Shown: positions 13,141-24,989 of the stretch, piece by piece
Numbering within the stretch: position 1 is the first letter of the stretch
Layout: the number at the start of each line of letters is the position of its first letter
Source of the DNA: Odiellus spinosus
Lineage: Eukaryota > Arthropoda > Arachnida > Opiliones > Phalangiidae
Length of the DNA stretch: 64,000 nucleotides
Direction of reading: 5' to 3'
Assembly (NCBI GenBank): GCA_963920705.1
Contig: OY987233.1
Coordinates: 12,449,459-12,513,458, forward strand
Notes under the pieces: model-generated
What the model saw: the letters and a program-made list of their open reading frames with translations, nothing else
What the model was told of the DNA's origin: nothing
Database searches by the model: none
Translations under genes and position numbers: made by a program

Positions 13141-13614
13141 TGAGCGAAGGTGGAACTTTCTCTCGTTTGCAACGGGCTTTAGATGGATGCAACCGTTATC
13201 TATGGGGGAAAATGGATTTTTTTGATGGGCCACCTAGAATATTTTAGGGTTAGGACGAAAGAAAGAAAATAACTTTGGCGTCACTATTGTCAATGTCGTA
13301 TATAAATAAACACTCACAGTGCGCAGCCTTGGCATCGCCTTGTCCTTCTGTCCCATCTTCTTTACTATATATAATACTACGCCTACGAGAAAGAGAAGTA
13401 AATGAGGTGGAAAATGGTGATTCGCGGTTGGAACCACGAGCCCGGAAATATGGTTCACCACCCCCACTCTGCGCCTCTTATTTACTCGTTCTCGATGCCC
13501 CAGCGGCGGCGCTATCGAAGTTACTAAAGTATTTCGCAGCCTTGGAAGCGCCTAAACTATAGCCTATTGACAGCGACTCAAATTGTATATCCTCCACCTT
13601 AAAAATGTAGTTCC

Positions 13615-13924
13615 GTAGCCGCATAGAGGGTAGAAAGAAGAGGAGTAGAAGGCCTGGCTTTGGCAAGGCAATTTTAAAATTCTCGCATTTTTTTTGTTTG
13701 TTAAATTTGTCTCCTTACATCCGGTTCATAGCCATAGGCTGGTTTTCAACCAATTAGAGGGTAGAAAATATGTCGTCTGCTTATGGTAGCGGCTATGAGA
13801 GCACATACGTGTGATTGAAAAAGTCGTTGGCATACCGGAAATTGAGATGTAAAACTGCCATGCGAGAAACCTCCAAGCCAGGCCTTCTATACTTCTCTTC
13901 TTTCTACCTTCTATGGTAGCCGCC
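13615..13924. mobile_element. Family X foldback element
   Basis: ATAGAGGGTAGAAAGAAGAG...AAGGCCTGGCTT at left pairs with AAGCCAGGCCTTCTATACTT...CTACCTTCTAT at right. The arms are about 110 bp around a loop near 13,780. The two opposed open frames here are by-products. Confidence 0.62.
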
Positions 13925-13989
13925 AATAAATTTTCTCGCCTAGCGGCCTAGCCTAAAGACGTCCAATCTCTTTTGGAAGGGGGATGAGA

Positions 13990-14425
13990 TATATGGTCAG
14001 GGAAGAGACATGGAATATAAAAATGAGCTCAAATGGTCAGGGAGGAGTCAGGGAATTTACAAATTAGCCCAAATGGTCAGGGTAAAGTCCGGGAGTTTGA
14101 AAATGACCCCAAATGGTCAGGGTAAAGTCCGGGAATTTGAAAATGAGCCCGAATGGTCAGGGAAGAGTCAGGGAATATATCAGGAAATTTGTAAAATAAT
14201 CCAAATGGCCAGGGAATTTGAAGATTATCATTTTTTTTTCTCGTATTCCTCGGAGTAAGCTATCGAACAGATTGATAAACTCTGTCAAAGTGGGAATTTC
14301 CAAGAGCTCGCTCGTAAGAATATCTTCATGACAACGAGATTAAAATTGGTCAGGGAAATTAACAATTATTTATATAAATGGTCAGGAAAAACTTGGAAAA
14401 GGAAATTAAACCCTTACATGTAAAA
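13990..14425 (+). repeat. Family F minisatellite element
   Basis: Several AAATGGTCAGGGAAGAGTCA units followed by the family's 3' tail (GTGGGAATTTCCAAGAGCTC, then GGTCAGGAAAAACTTGGAAA). Confidence 0.75.
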
Positions 14426-14510
14426 TCAAATAATAGATGAAGACCAGGTACTTTTCGGTTCAACCCTATAGCTTTACCTTAAGGCCATTATCGGGCTATT
14501 GACCAAGGAG

Positions 14511-14543
<33 letters not shown>

Positions 14544-15056
14544 TTCTTCGTGGCCGCTAAGGATCGAAATATATTTATTAACTGAAAAAAGGGATAAAGG
14601 CTGGGGCTCCGATAGACGAGAGAATAGTATGACAAGCCGGATAGACTCATCTTGTAGGTATAAAGCCGCACGTATAGGTACAATCCTACAACTCTTAGGT
14701 ATTTGGTCTCGTTCCTCCGTCGTTACCCGATAAAACCAATGAAATATCATCCCTCTTATAGTAGCTCGTAGCTCGTATCTCGATTGTGGCTTTGCCAATC
14801 TCCTATTGCAATCTCCTAAATCCGTGGATAGGTTTTTGAACATGGAAAGGCACTTATTTCTCTCTCTCTCTTTCGGCGTCTGTCGCTTTTCCTTCGGAAT
14901 ACCTTCTCTTTGGTTTTCTCTATCGAGTCCATTTCCTCTATTCGACCACCGAACTTCCCTTCTCGTCTCCGTTTCCCCTTTCGAATGGCGGTGGTCGGAT
15001 TATGTTAAAACAAAGAAATCCACCATCGGCTACATATACGCTTAAATTTATAATCT
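14426..15056. other. Unannotated sequence with a (TA)n/T-run at 14,510-14,542
   Basis: Short frames on both strands overlap each other and match no family. Confidence 0.5.
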
Positions 15057-15469
15057 TTAAAGGGAGAATGAAACCTAATATCATGATTTTATCGATTCCT
15101 TATAGTTTAAATAGGCCTAATCCACCGATAAATAGTTTACAAAACAAATATTAAACTAGAAATAAATTTAAAACTTACCCGGAAAATAGGGTTAGCTGGA
15201 TTCATGGAGATCACCTGAATTGCCTCCGTGTAAGGTCTAGCGACAAATGGTCAAAGGCGCGTGATCTCCACGAGACTTACAGTCGCGTTCGATTGGTCAC
15301 TAGACCTTATACGCGAGGAAATCAGGATCTCCATGCTAAGCCTATTTTCCGGGTAAGTTTTAGATTTATTTCTAACTTAATATTTGTTCGTAAATTTTTT
15401 CACTAGTGGATTAGGCCTATTTTAACAATAAGCAATCACTTTTAAAATTAGGTTGCATTCTCCCTTTAA
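15057..15469. mobile_element. Family A MITE, reference-quality copy
   Basis: 413 bp between TTAA sites. The left end AAAGGGAGAATGAAACCTAA and right end TTAGGTTGCATTCTCCCTTT are inverted repeats. The arms carry the inverted pair AGGCCTAATCCACC / GGTGGATTAGGCCT-like and a central GTAAGGTCTAGCG / CTAGACCTTATACG pair. Confidence 0.8.
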
Positions 15470-16346
15470 AGAAGGTAATTGTCTAACGGCAGCCAATTAC
15501 CGTTAAAATAGTGACTCATCGTTTCTTTACAAAAATCTTTCCAAAGGGATCTTTGCGAAGATTACTAATATTTTTGATCGTCGCCTTGAAAGTGTAGAAT
15601 AATATTTGCGATCTTGAAACCAACTCAACTCTTTTTAGATAAACTGCGTTAGTTACTGTTAATAACAGCCCCCTTTTAAGACAGGCAATACCAGTTGATT
15701 GGCTTAGAATAATATTTAAAATCGAGCGTCTCGTCGGAGATAAAAAAAAAATAAGCTTCGTGTCTTTTGAAAAATATCTCGCTAAGCCTCGGTCCCTTTC
15801 CGGAGATATACGCGTCGTTTAAAGGTGTTTTTCTTCGATATTTCTTTTTATTTCCCGAAATTTAATTAAAGCGAGAGCGAGTCTTAGACGCCTGGCTCTT
15901 AATAAATTAAATTTCACGACATAAACTCGATTGGAAATTGAAATTTTTTTAAAAAACAACTTTATCTCGTAGAGTACTTTGACGATAAATTATAATTTTT
16001 TATGTTTTTAAAAAAGAGCGCCTTCTAGCTTTAAAAAATATAAAAAAATGTAAGAATCTTCTCTAGAAACTTAATTTTTAAAGATCAGTGCCGCGTAACG
16101 GCTGTCGCCCCAGAATAAATTAAGACGACCCAGCGAACCTAAAAATTTTATATCCCAAATAAAAAGCCTTATAACTCATCAACTTTTAAGTTAATTTTAA
16201 AAATAAATTTTATTCAAATAACCTAGCTCAGTAAATATCGTTTAACAATTTAGTAATAAAATAGAAGTTAATGTTTATGAAAGTTGCGTTTGAAATAATT
16301 TTTCTTGCTTTGAAAAAATGCTCACACATTTGTAAGAAACGTATAC
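15470..16346. other. Unannotated A+T-rich sequence
   Basis: No gene or repeat recognised. Confidence 0.5.
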
Positions 16347-16502
16347 GTTCCATTAACGTGCCGTTAACGACGCCAAGCACGAATAACTATATATGAGAAG
16401 CAGGCTTATAGACGATTACAGGTTGAACTTTGAGCTCTTTCAAAGTCTTTTGACTATGAAAGTAAAAAAAAAAAAAATGAAAAACAAAAATCTAAATTAC
16501 GG
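16347..16502 (+). repeat. Dispersed repeat U, copy 1
   Basis: GCCGTTAACGACGCCAAGCA through TTTCAAAGTCTTTTGACTAT and an A-run, matching 23,044-23,197 at high identity. Confidence 0.6.
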
Positions 16503-16775
16503 TGTTTACGGACATCTTTGAGATTGATTAAAATCAAAATAGAATTTCACGCGCGAGCTCAAAACTTGAAAGAACCAATTAGCACAGCTCCGCATTCATT
16601 CCCATACGTTGACTCTTGACGAATTAAATTTCAAATTCAATTTTCGCGCGCGACGATGAAATTGCCCAAATTTAACTTTAATATTTACGGAATTGTAATT
16701 AATATTAACTCTTGCTAAATTATATAATACTCTAAGGAATATTTATCGCGTGGTAAAGGGATGTTGACGTTAATA

Positions 16776-17169
16776 GAGAGTGTTTCGAAAATGGTGGTAG
16801 GACCGAGTTGCAGTGGGTTCTATGGGTCAAAGACGAAAATATTCTATGACGTACGGGGCGCCGTTTTAAGAGTACGAAATAAATCGTGTACGGATGACCC
16901 CTTAACATAAATTATTAAACGTATACTCAATGATAAAATACGTTTAATAATTTAGCTGGGTTTTTAAAAGCTCGCGCTTGACAAAACTTTTATTTTATCA
17001 TTGAGTATACGTTTATTAATGTGCGTTAAGGGGTCATCCGCGCATGATTCATTTCGTAACTCTTAAACGGCGTCCCGTACGACAAAACTTCACAGAACAT
17101 TTTCGTCTTAAAATGACCCATGGAACCCACTGGAACTAGGTCCTACCACCATTTTTGAAACACCCTGTA
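16776..17169. mobile_element. Family M foldback element
   Basis: The arms are inverted along most of the length: GTGTTTCGAAAATGGTGGTA pairs with CTACCACCATTTTTGAAACA, GACGTACGGGGCGCC with GCGTCCCGTACG, and AAACGTATACTCAATGATAA with TTATCATTGAGTATACGTTT. The loop is near 16,960. Confidence 0.75.
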
Positions 17170-17476
17170 TACTTTACTATTATTTTTAGTCTTAATATTA
17201 TTTTTATTATTGTTATTATAAATTATAATAAAAGAGGTGGGTATGTTAGTGTCGCTTAGCAACGGGCCTATTTATGTCCCTTCTAATTCCCACGCAGTCT
17301 CTTGGGGTATAATTTCTAAACTGCAAAACGTGTAAAAAACAAAGGAGCGTTATGTAGCCACGTTCGCGTTAGAGAATTGGGTAGAATTTTACTTCGAATG
17401 TCCTTTACCTAAATGCACACTTTGTAATAGATTAAACCATGGGGAGGCTTAAAAATTGTTAAAACCACTGCAAAGG

Positions 17477-17478
<2 letters not shown>

Positions 17479-17507
<29 letters not shown>
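17479..17507 (+). repeat. Poly(A) tract
   Basis: About 29 consecutive A. No retroposon body was recognised upstream. Confidence 0.85.
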
Positions 17508-17511
<4 letters not shown>

Positions 17512-17568
17512 TAAAATCTCTTAGACATTTATATTTATTGTTTATGTCTAAAATATGTTGAGGTAAAG

Positions 17569-17588
17569 TTAGGTTAGGTTAGGTTAGG
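17569..17588 (+). repeat. Interstitial (TTAGG)4 tract
   Basis: Four exact TTAGG units, the arthropod-type telomere motif, in the middle of a window with no other subtelomeric sign. Confidence 0.7.
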
Positions 17589-17746
17589 TAAAGTTGGTTT
17601 CCTTGTTTTCTCTCCTTACTAATCTCACGTTGACGATCTCGGAATTAGTTCAATCCAAAAAGCAGTTAAAAAAGTTTCTATTCTTGAGCTGATTTCACTC
17701 TAACTGAAGCCTGAATAAGCTCTGCTCATTGAAATAAAGTGATTAC

Positions 17747-18171
17747 TTAAAGGGAAACTTGTAGCTAAAAATAAAACAACTTCTAAATTTATTTTTCGGA
17801 ATCACCGGATGCCAAAAAACATATTCGAGAATTTTCAAAACAATTATTTGACACGTTTTTGGTGTTTAAATTAATTTGGCTTGGTAAAGTTTGAATAAAA
17901 GTAAGTATATAATCGATCCAATCATATTATTTCAGCCTTCAACAGCGCTTGTAATGTCCTAACGTTAAAAGAACAGGCCGACATTACAAGCACCTTTTGA
18001 AGGCTGAAATAATATGATTGGCCGAAATTTATATTTACTTTTATTCAAATTTTACTTTAGAAAGTAATTTTAACACAAAAAAACCTGTCTAGAATACGTT
18101 TTTTTGGCATCCGGTAATTCCGAAAATAAATTCAAAAGCTCTTCCATTTTTAGCCCCAAGTTTACCTTTAA
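17747..18171. mobile_element. Family B MITE
   Basis: 425 bp between TTAA sites. The ends TTAAAGGGAAACTTGTAGC and AGCCCCAAGTTTACCTTTAA match the copy at 4,319. CGGAATCACCGGATGCC and GGCATCCGGTAATTCCG form the inner inverted arms. Confidence 0.78.
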
Positions 18172-19127
18172 CTGATTATTTTGCATTACCAAAGAAACTA
18201 TTATTTAATGGCGAATTTATTCCATTTAACCCCATTTCGTTTCAAGTGTGAACGCGACTAACGAGTCTCGCGATGCGGGGTGATAGGGGGGTTGGTTTTT
18301 CCTAATTGCTTGTCCTTGACAATGACAATATCAGCCCGTTCACCCCCTGAAAGTCCAAAACTCCAAACTCAATCTCCCATATATCTCCACCGAGCGAAGG
18401 TATGGACGTTGTTGCAACCTTAAAAAGCATTAATTTAACACGGCGTAACTGGTTTTTCCGTGTAATATGAATCTCTTTTCAGAAAGAGACTCCTAGAACG
18501 CGAGTATATCTTAAGCCTTTTTTTACACCATAATTTCTTTAATTATATTACACCATAAACCTGGAGGGAAAGCGACGCCTATAAGTTACCATACAGTCTT
18601 AAAAGGGATCTAATTTCCCGTAGAAAAACCGGTTTTTCTAATGATAAATTAGATCATTGTAAGATTGCAACCGCTAGAGTAGTTGACTTTTCCAATCGCA
18701 ATTAGCGTGAGTGGGAAAACACTCGAAAAGAGGGGTCTTTTTCGACTCGTCCGTTCATTTAGAAGTAACGAAAGAATATTGGGGGAAACCAGAGATAACT
18801 CCCTAATAGAAAGTGTTTTAAGAAATGAACATCTACGTATTAACTTGGATAAGTCGAATACATTTGGTTTTAGTTTTAGTTCATAAAAGGTGCGCTAAAA
18901 ACTTGAAGCCTATTCTACAGCAGGCACCAGTTGGGGTGGTTAAATTACCCCCTTGACCCCCCTCCCTGGGAGAAGCTGATTTAAGTGGCATCCCATGATT
19001 CCCTGGGGAACAAAATTCTCATCCACCTTAGTTTTAAAAGGGAAGGTAAACGAAATGAATCGAGAAATAAAATTGTCGAATTTAATCCGAATTTTTAAAT
19101 ACGCTTGTATGCTTTCTACTTGATTTC
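18172..19127. other. Non-coding stretch with one AAAAACCGGTTTTT-type block
   Basis: TAGAAAAACCGGTTTTTCTA at 18,620 followed by TTGTAAGATTGCAACC. No gene is supported. Confidence 0.5.
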
Positions 19128-19518
19128 CCAATCAGATAATGAATAACTTAGGATATCCATTGATAACTAGACTTTTTTTCGGTTATTTTAATCTCGGATG
19201 AATTGTTCAAGTCAATATAAAACGCGTATCAAATGGATACGAATTATCCGCCGATTAAAATTTGAGCTCGATTAATAAACAAAATTACGCGTTTATTCGA
19301 AGGGATAACGCCAAGATAAAAATACGACGTTTCTCGAAATCCGCGTGGAATGAAATATAATAATTATATTTTAATCTAAATCGAAAGGAACAGCGACTAA
19401 ATGACTACATTCTAGCTTCGAGATCTCAATTTGGGTTAAAATCCGCTAAGAAACTCGATGGGTTTCAAATGTTTCTTATATAACGTATCAATTTCCTATG
19501 ACAATTGAGTACGGAAAA
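19128..19518 (+). mobile_element. Family K repeat, truncated by a D-family fragment
   Basis: Starts AATCAGATAATGAATAACTT and follows the family through TCAATTTCCTATGACAATTG, then jumps into D-family sequence at about 19,519. Confidence 0.68.
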
Positions 19519-19639
19519 AAACTGGTTCCCGAAGCAGTTTCGAGAAATCGGATCAAATCGATTCGAGAAAACACGACTCTAGAGAAACGTTTTGAAACGA
19601 TTTAAATCGATTCCAAGGTCTAGTATGAACATAGCTTTG
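19519..19639 (+). mobile_element. Family D element, half copy
   Basis: ACTGGTTCCCGAAGCAGTTT through TCTAGTATGAACATAGCTTT, matching the right half of 42,356-42,649. Confidence 0.65.
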
Positions 19640-20465
19640 TTGTTAGGCAGCAATCTCCCTTCAAATCCGGTTTTAAGACGTCACAATTATGCAGTCTATT
19701 AAGTCCCTTAAATGTAAGATATAGAGTTTGAATTTCGCTGTAAAGGTAAAAACCAACCAATGAAAATTCACCGATTTTTTTCAACAAGTATTTCGGTCCT
19801 TTGTAAGGTTTTTTTCTCCTTGTTTCTCCTCCTTTCTATGATGTAGAGGGGTTGTATAAAAAATAAAAATATTTTAGGAGCTCTCAATTTCGGCCCAATT
19901 TAGTTTTTTGAGTGTTTTGAGTGGAAGAATTTTGTTGGAATATATTTAAATTCAAATTTTACTCGAAATATTCTTCGCGTCGGTCCTTTAAAAGTCTTTT
20001 TTATATTTTTTGGGCGGATAACGTAATTTCCAGAAACTTTTCTAGCTGAAACTTTCAAACCTATTCTTTTTTATCCCCTACCGAATTTATATTGACTTTT
20101 TGTAAAATAAATTGAGCCATTTTATTCTCGCCTTTGGCAACGCTAATTTATGAATAAATTATTACGCGGTATAAAGGCTGGAATGAAGTAGCTCTAACGT
20201 CGTATCGAAAAGGTTTGTGTATGTGTATAAAATAACCAACCCTCCCTCAAATCAATGCAAATTCACTTTTCCATATAATATCAGAAAAAAATCGGAAATA
20301 CCTAAATTTTGAGTGAAATAAGCCCATCGTTTCCAACCTAGTGTTCCATATGAACAATGCAATATATATTCTATATACATTTAGAAATACTGTGAACGAT
20401 AGTAATATATGAACTTTACTCTGAACGTCCTAATGAAAACCTAAATTAATCTTAATAGATTAATT
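19640..20465. other. Unannotated sequence
   Basis: GTTGTTAGGCAGCAATCTCC at 19,638 may be a family A right-end remnant. Otherwise nothing recognised. Confidence 0.45.
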
Positions 20466-21060
20466 AGAACATTGGAGTAAAAAATGGAACAGCTTTTGAA
20501 TTTATTTTCGGAATCACCAAGCTAACGTATTCGAGAATGTTCAAAAGCCGCGTTCGTACAAGGCCTTGGAATCGATTTAAACCGTTTCAAAACGTTTCGC
20601 TGGAGTCGTGTGAACGGGAAACCGTCTATTCTCGAATCGATTTGATTCGATTTCTCGAAACTACTTCGAGAACCAGTTTCGTACCGATTCGATTTCAACA
20701 ACCGATTGATGAAGCTACGATAAATCGATTTATAACGAAAATGTGTGAACAAATGACGCTTAAAACGATTCCTGGCGATTTGAATATCGGATTGATTTTA
20801 CCGTTTCAAGTCGATTAAGAAATGCTGGTGTGACACGTTTTTGGTATTTAAATTAATTTCAAAATTTTGGTTAAATTTGAATAATAGTGAATATTATTTT
20901 CAGTCTTATGATATCCTAATATTAAGAAAATAGACCAGCGTTTGATGGACAAGGTCTTAGGCATCGAACAAGCGCTGTTGAAGGCTGAAATAATATGATT
21001 GGTCCGATTTTATATCTACTTTATTTATCAAGTCTTACCAAACTTAAGAAATTAATCTAA
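20466..21060. mobile_element. Family B MITE interrupted by a D-family element
   Basis: The B sequence starts near AACATTGGAGTAAAAAATGG, continues to GAGAATGTTC at 20,542 and resumes at CACGTTTTTGGTATTTAAAT (20,834). The right terminus is eroded past about 21,060. Confidence 0.7.
20543..20833 (-). mobile_element. Family D element nested in a family B MITE
   Basis: Starts AAAAGCCGCGTTCGTACAAG and ends AAGAAATGCTGGTGTGA. Inverted ends have the form GCGTTCRYACTA. It includes an open frame (93 aa from 20,537) that resembles one in the copy at 42,356. Confidence 0.72.
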
Positions 21061-21456
21061 ACAAGAAATATAATAATATATATTATTGTTCTTATTATTC
21101 AGAACTTAAGTTCAAAGCTAACTTAACCATTTAATATAAATTAATATAAACGTTTTTGGGCTGGTTTTATCTTCTCGCGTATTGTATTCTCCCTATGGTA
21201 TCAACCCAAGTTTGTTTTTGTATCTCAATTTCACTGATATCCATACTAACATTCTAAGTTAGTTTCCATTTTCCCCCATAAGGTTTTTCTTTTCATTTTT
21301 TTCTGCAAGCTAAGAATGATCTGAAAGAAACTGAATATTAGTTGGCGTAGTGGTTGAAGCGTATTGATATGCGATGTTAAACCCGTATAGAGAAAAGTAG
21401 ACCATCAGGTCGCATCAGCGTCTCGATCCATATAGAATCTGTGGTTTAGTTTTTTT

Positions 21457-21826
21457 TTAAAGGGAGAATACAACCTATTAATCTAGAAATAAATTGAAAA
21501 CTTACCCGGAAAATAGGCTTAGCGGGATTCATGGAGATCACCTGAATAGCCTCCGTGTAAGGTCTAGCTACCAATGAGCGAAGGCTCGTCATTCACGCAA
21601 GATCTCCGCGAGACTTACAATCGCGTTCGATTGGTCGCTAGACCTTATACGCGATTAAATCAGGATTTCCATGAATCCCGCTAAGCCTATTTTAATGGCA
21701 AGTTTTATATTTATTTCTAGTTTAATATTTGTTCGTAAATTATTTCACTGGTGGATTAGGTTTATTTAAATGAAAAGGAATCGATAAAAAATCACTTGTT
21801 GTTAGGTTGCATTTCAGTTTCCCTTT
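21457..21826. mobile_element. Family A MITE, right end degraded
   Basis: The left end is TTAAAGGGAGAATACAACCT. The body matches 15,057-15,469 closely; the right end reads TTGCATTTCAGTTTCCCTTT, so the terminus carries a small insertion. Confidence 0.75.
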
Positions 21827-21998
21827 TTCCTTGACGATTTCGTTTAGCGCAAGGATGGGCCAGTGTATGCCTTCGCCTAAACAAAAGTTCCTAGAGCTTG
21901 AAAACTATCCCCTCTCTTTTGTTTCGAAGGAAGAAATATTATTTAACTGAAAAATATGAACTGTCTTTACATTTTTGGGTTTTTTCCTTTTGGGATGG

Positions 21999-22178
21999 AA
22001 AGCCCCGTTCGCACGATACAAATTTAAACAAGATTCAAATCGCAACTTGGTAAACCTGGAACAGTCAGGGAATTTGAAAATGGACCGAAAAGGTCAGTGA
22101 AAAATAGCGTTTCGGTTACGGGTCAAGGAAATATCATTTCGAAACTTGGTCGTACAAACGTAGTTGCGAACGAGGCTT
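21999..22178. mobile_element. Small inverted-repeat element containing a family F fragment
   Basis: Ends AAGCCCCGTTCGCACGATAC and GTAGTTGCGAACGAGGCTT are inverted. The F fragment lies in the middle. Confidence 0.55.
22040..22110 (+). repeat. Family F fragment
   Basis: AAACCTGGAACAGTCAGGGA and AAAAGGTCAGTGAAAAATAG, two units only, inside an inverted-repeat element at 21,999-22,178. Confidence 0.55.
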
Positions 22179-22514
22179 AGTGGAAAATATTTTTTTCCCC
22201 GAGATGGTCTGGCGCGGGGCTAAAATTGTCCCTCGGGAATGAACTCGCTAGACATCCACGGATTTGGTAAAAATTCTTTTCCGTCGGTGTGCCACATATT
22301 CTGTGATCGAGAGAGAGAAATCCTCCAACCAAATCCCTCGAAAATGCGTTCCTGACAATACCCTCCAGTCTACCCTATTATATATTTCGGCAACTTAGTT
22401 TCTTGGCGCTCGGAATGGCGTGGCTCTCGAATATAGCTCCAACCTCTTTCCTAGGTATATATTCGCGATTGTAGTCAAAATCACTTGGTTGTATATTCGG
22501 AAATCTTAGATCTT

Positions 22515-22843
22515 CAGCCAGGAATCCATTCGGGTTCCATAAGAATATGGGAGCATAGCTTTAGCCTCTGGTACCATCCTCCCAAACTTTGTAACAAAAG
22601 TTCGTCTGCAATTTTCGCAACATTTGTACGCTTAGATCTTTTTTCAGTCGGTTCCATTTTTATTACCCAAAATATTATGTCAAGGTCGTTAGTGGCGCGG
22701 GTTAATAATAGATTTCAGGAGCGATTTACTTGAAAAATCGATTCGAAGCAGACGAACTTTTGCTACAAAGTTTGGGAGGATGGTTATTGAATCGCGGCCC
22801 TCACATATTCTTATGGAACCTGAATGGATTCTTGCTTCAACTG
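22515..22843. mobile_element. Family R foldback element
   Basis: Left arm 22,515-22,609 (GAATCCATTCGGGTTCCATA ... AAAAGTTCGTCTGC) and right arm 22,748-22,843 (GCAGACGAACTTTTGCTACA ... GGAACCTGAATGGATTCTTG) are inverted around a 138-bp loop. The short frames on both strands are by-products. Confidence 0.7.
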
Positions 22844-24000
22844 AAAACAAAAACCGTATACATTAAAATTGGAGTTATAAACTTCCCGTCATTTTGGAAA
22901 TTGGTAAATTTCGTGGTAATTTACCGTTTTAGGGTAATTTCTTTCTAAAAAATACCAACATTGGTGAAAAATGCAATGTTTTTCGTCATGTGCTTGACCA
23001 TTTAAGTTTGCATTGATAGAGAAAAGTGATTCAGACGTGAAACATTCCATTATCATGCCGTTAACGACGCCAAAGCACCAATAACTATTGAGAAGTAGAC
23101 TTATAGACGATTATAGGTTGAACTTTGACCTCTTTCAAAGTCTTTTGACTATGAAAGTAAAAAAAAAAAAAAAAAAGAAAAAAATCTAAATTACGGAGTA
23201 AACACTTTTACAGGCGCTGGTAGAAAATTCCCGGGAACTTTCGCGCCTAGAGTACATTTCCTCCCGGGCACCGAAGCGCGTAGGCTAAGAAACTTCTACA
23301 GGCGCAAGCGTTTCCTGAGATTATTTCAGTCCTGAATGTTTTAATCCTCGCGAACAAGTCTTATTTTTAATAGAATAGAATCGATAAAAAAATCACTGTT
23401 GCTACTTCCAAGTTTAATGTCTTGGAGAAGGGGGAATGGATCCGGTATTGTCTATCAATTTGGATTGGCTTCTTTTTTGGACCTGTTTAATTAATGGCTG
23501 AACAGCGATTGGTTTTCTTATAGCGTCAATAGCTGAACAAGGGGGTCCTTTCTTTTAATTAGCTTTTGTCGGAGACGATCGAGTTGGCGCTCCAAAAATC
23601 TCTTCATTTCGTTAAGTATATAATTGCCAGTTGGTTCCGTTTCGAATGTTGTATCCGCACCGCCCCTTCCTGACTCTTTAAGGTGTACTGGTATAGTTGG
23701 TGCCTGGATAGCGATAAAAGATATCAATAAAACCTGCAATTTTCTTTATATATCCTCGAAAGCCAACCGAAAAAGAAAGTTCATTTTCTTTCTTCGTTAT
23801 TTGATCACTTTCTTTTTGGTATATGGAACAAACCATTCAACGCACTTTCGCTATTTTGACAAATTCGATCATTTTAAATATTAATAGTTTCTAGAGGGAT
23901 TTTCAATTATTCCAGAAGTAGGCTTAAGAGGGCGTTTGATAATTTGTCATTTAAACAGTCTTCAACCAACGAATGATAACCTCTATAGTTTTTGACGCCC
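22844..24000. other. Non-coding stretch apart from repeat U
   Basis: Overlapping frames on both strands at 23,518-23,884 match no family. TTTTACAGGCGC (23,208) and TTCTACAGGCGC (23,294) bracket a CCCGGG-containing segment. Confidence 0.4.
23044..23197 (+). repeat. Dispersed repeat U, copy 2
   Basis: GCCGTTAACGACGCCAAAGC through GACTATGAAAGTAAAAAAAA and AATCTAAATTACGG. The A-run lies in the same place as in copy 1, so this may be an old retroposed or MITE fragment. Confidence 0.6.
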
Positions 24001-24221
24001 AAGGCCTATTTTTTTAATGTTAACACATTCCAAGCGCTATTGAAGGCTGATTAATATGATTGGCCCGATTTTATATTTACTTACATTCGAAACTTAAGAA
24101 ATTAATTCAAACACCAAAAATGTATCTAATAAGTGTTTGAAAATTCTGGAATACGTTTTTTGACATCCGAAAATAAATTCCAAAGCTGACATTCCATTTT
24201 TAGCTCGGCGTTTCCCTTTAA
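24001..24221. mobile_element. Family B MITE, right half
   Basis: Matches family B from AATGTTAACACATTCCAAGC to the end GGCGTTTCCCTTTAA. The left half is missing. Confidence 0.68.
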
Positions 24222-24989
24222 GTTCTGATCTTACGACGAGCTTTTACTCGAATAATTTAACTTTGATAAATGGAATATTTCGTGTTAGATATTTTTGATG
24301 TCTTCTTAATTCTGTAGTAGCGTCTCGGCTATATCTTATGGGGGCTGTTTTGGGCTCCAGTGTATCCTAAGTTCGCCGTTATTCTCGTGGTTAAGCTTTA
24401 TGACGCTCATTTAGCGAGACGTAACGTTCTCCGTTATATATATAGAGCTTGGCAACGTCATTCCAGAAATGTATGCTATTTAAGATACTAGCTCTCTAAG
24501 CCTCGGCCTGCCGGCTCGTATTCGACAACGCTCTTTGTTACGCTTTTCGTAGCGTGTTTGGTGCCCATTTGCCGCTATTTCTCTTTCTCTCTCTCTCTCT
24601 CTCGCACTACCAGCTCGAATAGAAAAGAACTAACCCCTTATTCGAGATAGTCTTTCTAACGAGTAATAAAAACTTGGGGGGCCAAAAAGCGAGAGCGAGC
24701 TTTTTCCTCTCTCTTTTTATTATACAAAAACCCAGATCTTTTTTATTTCATCGTCTCCATATTTTTTATTAAGCCAAGACGCCTTTTTATTAAATTTAAA
24801 GGAACACTGACACCACCGAATTTCTTTTTGGTTTTGTTTCCTCTTATGAGAGTTTCTCTTTATTTTATTTTTATTCGTCACGCAGTGTGACTAGACTTCT
24901 TATATTTCCTATTTTTTCAACACCTTCCAATATATTTCCTATATATTTCCCATTTTTTCAACGCCTTCCTATTTTCATATTTTATCATT
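24222..24989. other. Unannotated sequence leading into the 33-bp array
   Basis: Contains the (CT)n tract and degenerate TATTTCCTAT units just before the array. Confidence 0.5.
24582..24604 (+). repeat. (CT)n microsatellite
   Basis: A CTCT run in otherwise unremarkable intergenic sequence. Confidence 0.8.

Noticed and set aside
21345..21436. tRNA gene or tRNA-derived SINE head
   Set aside because: TGGCGTAGTGG resembles an A box and TCTCGATCC a weak B box, but the anticodon arm and acceptor stem do not fold properly.
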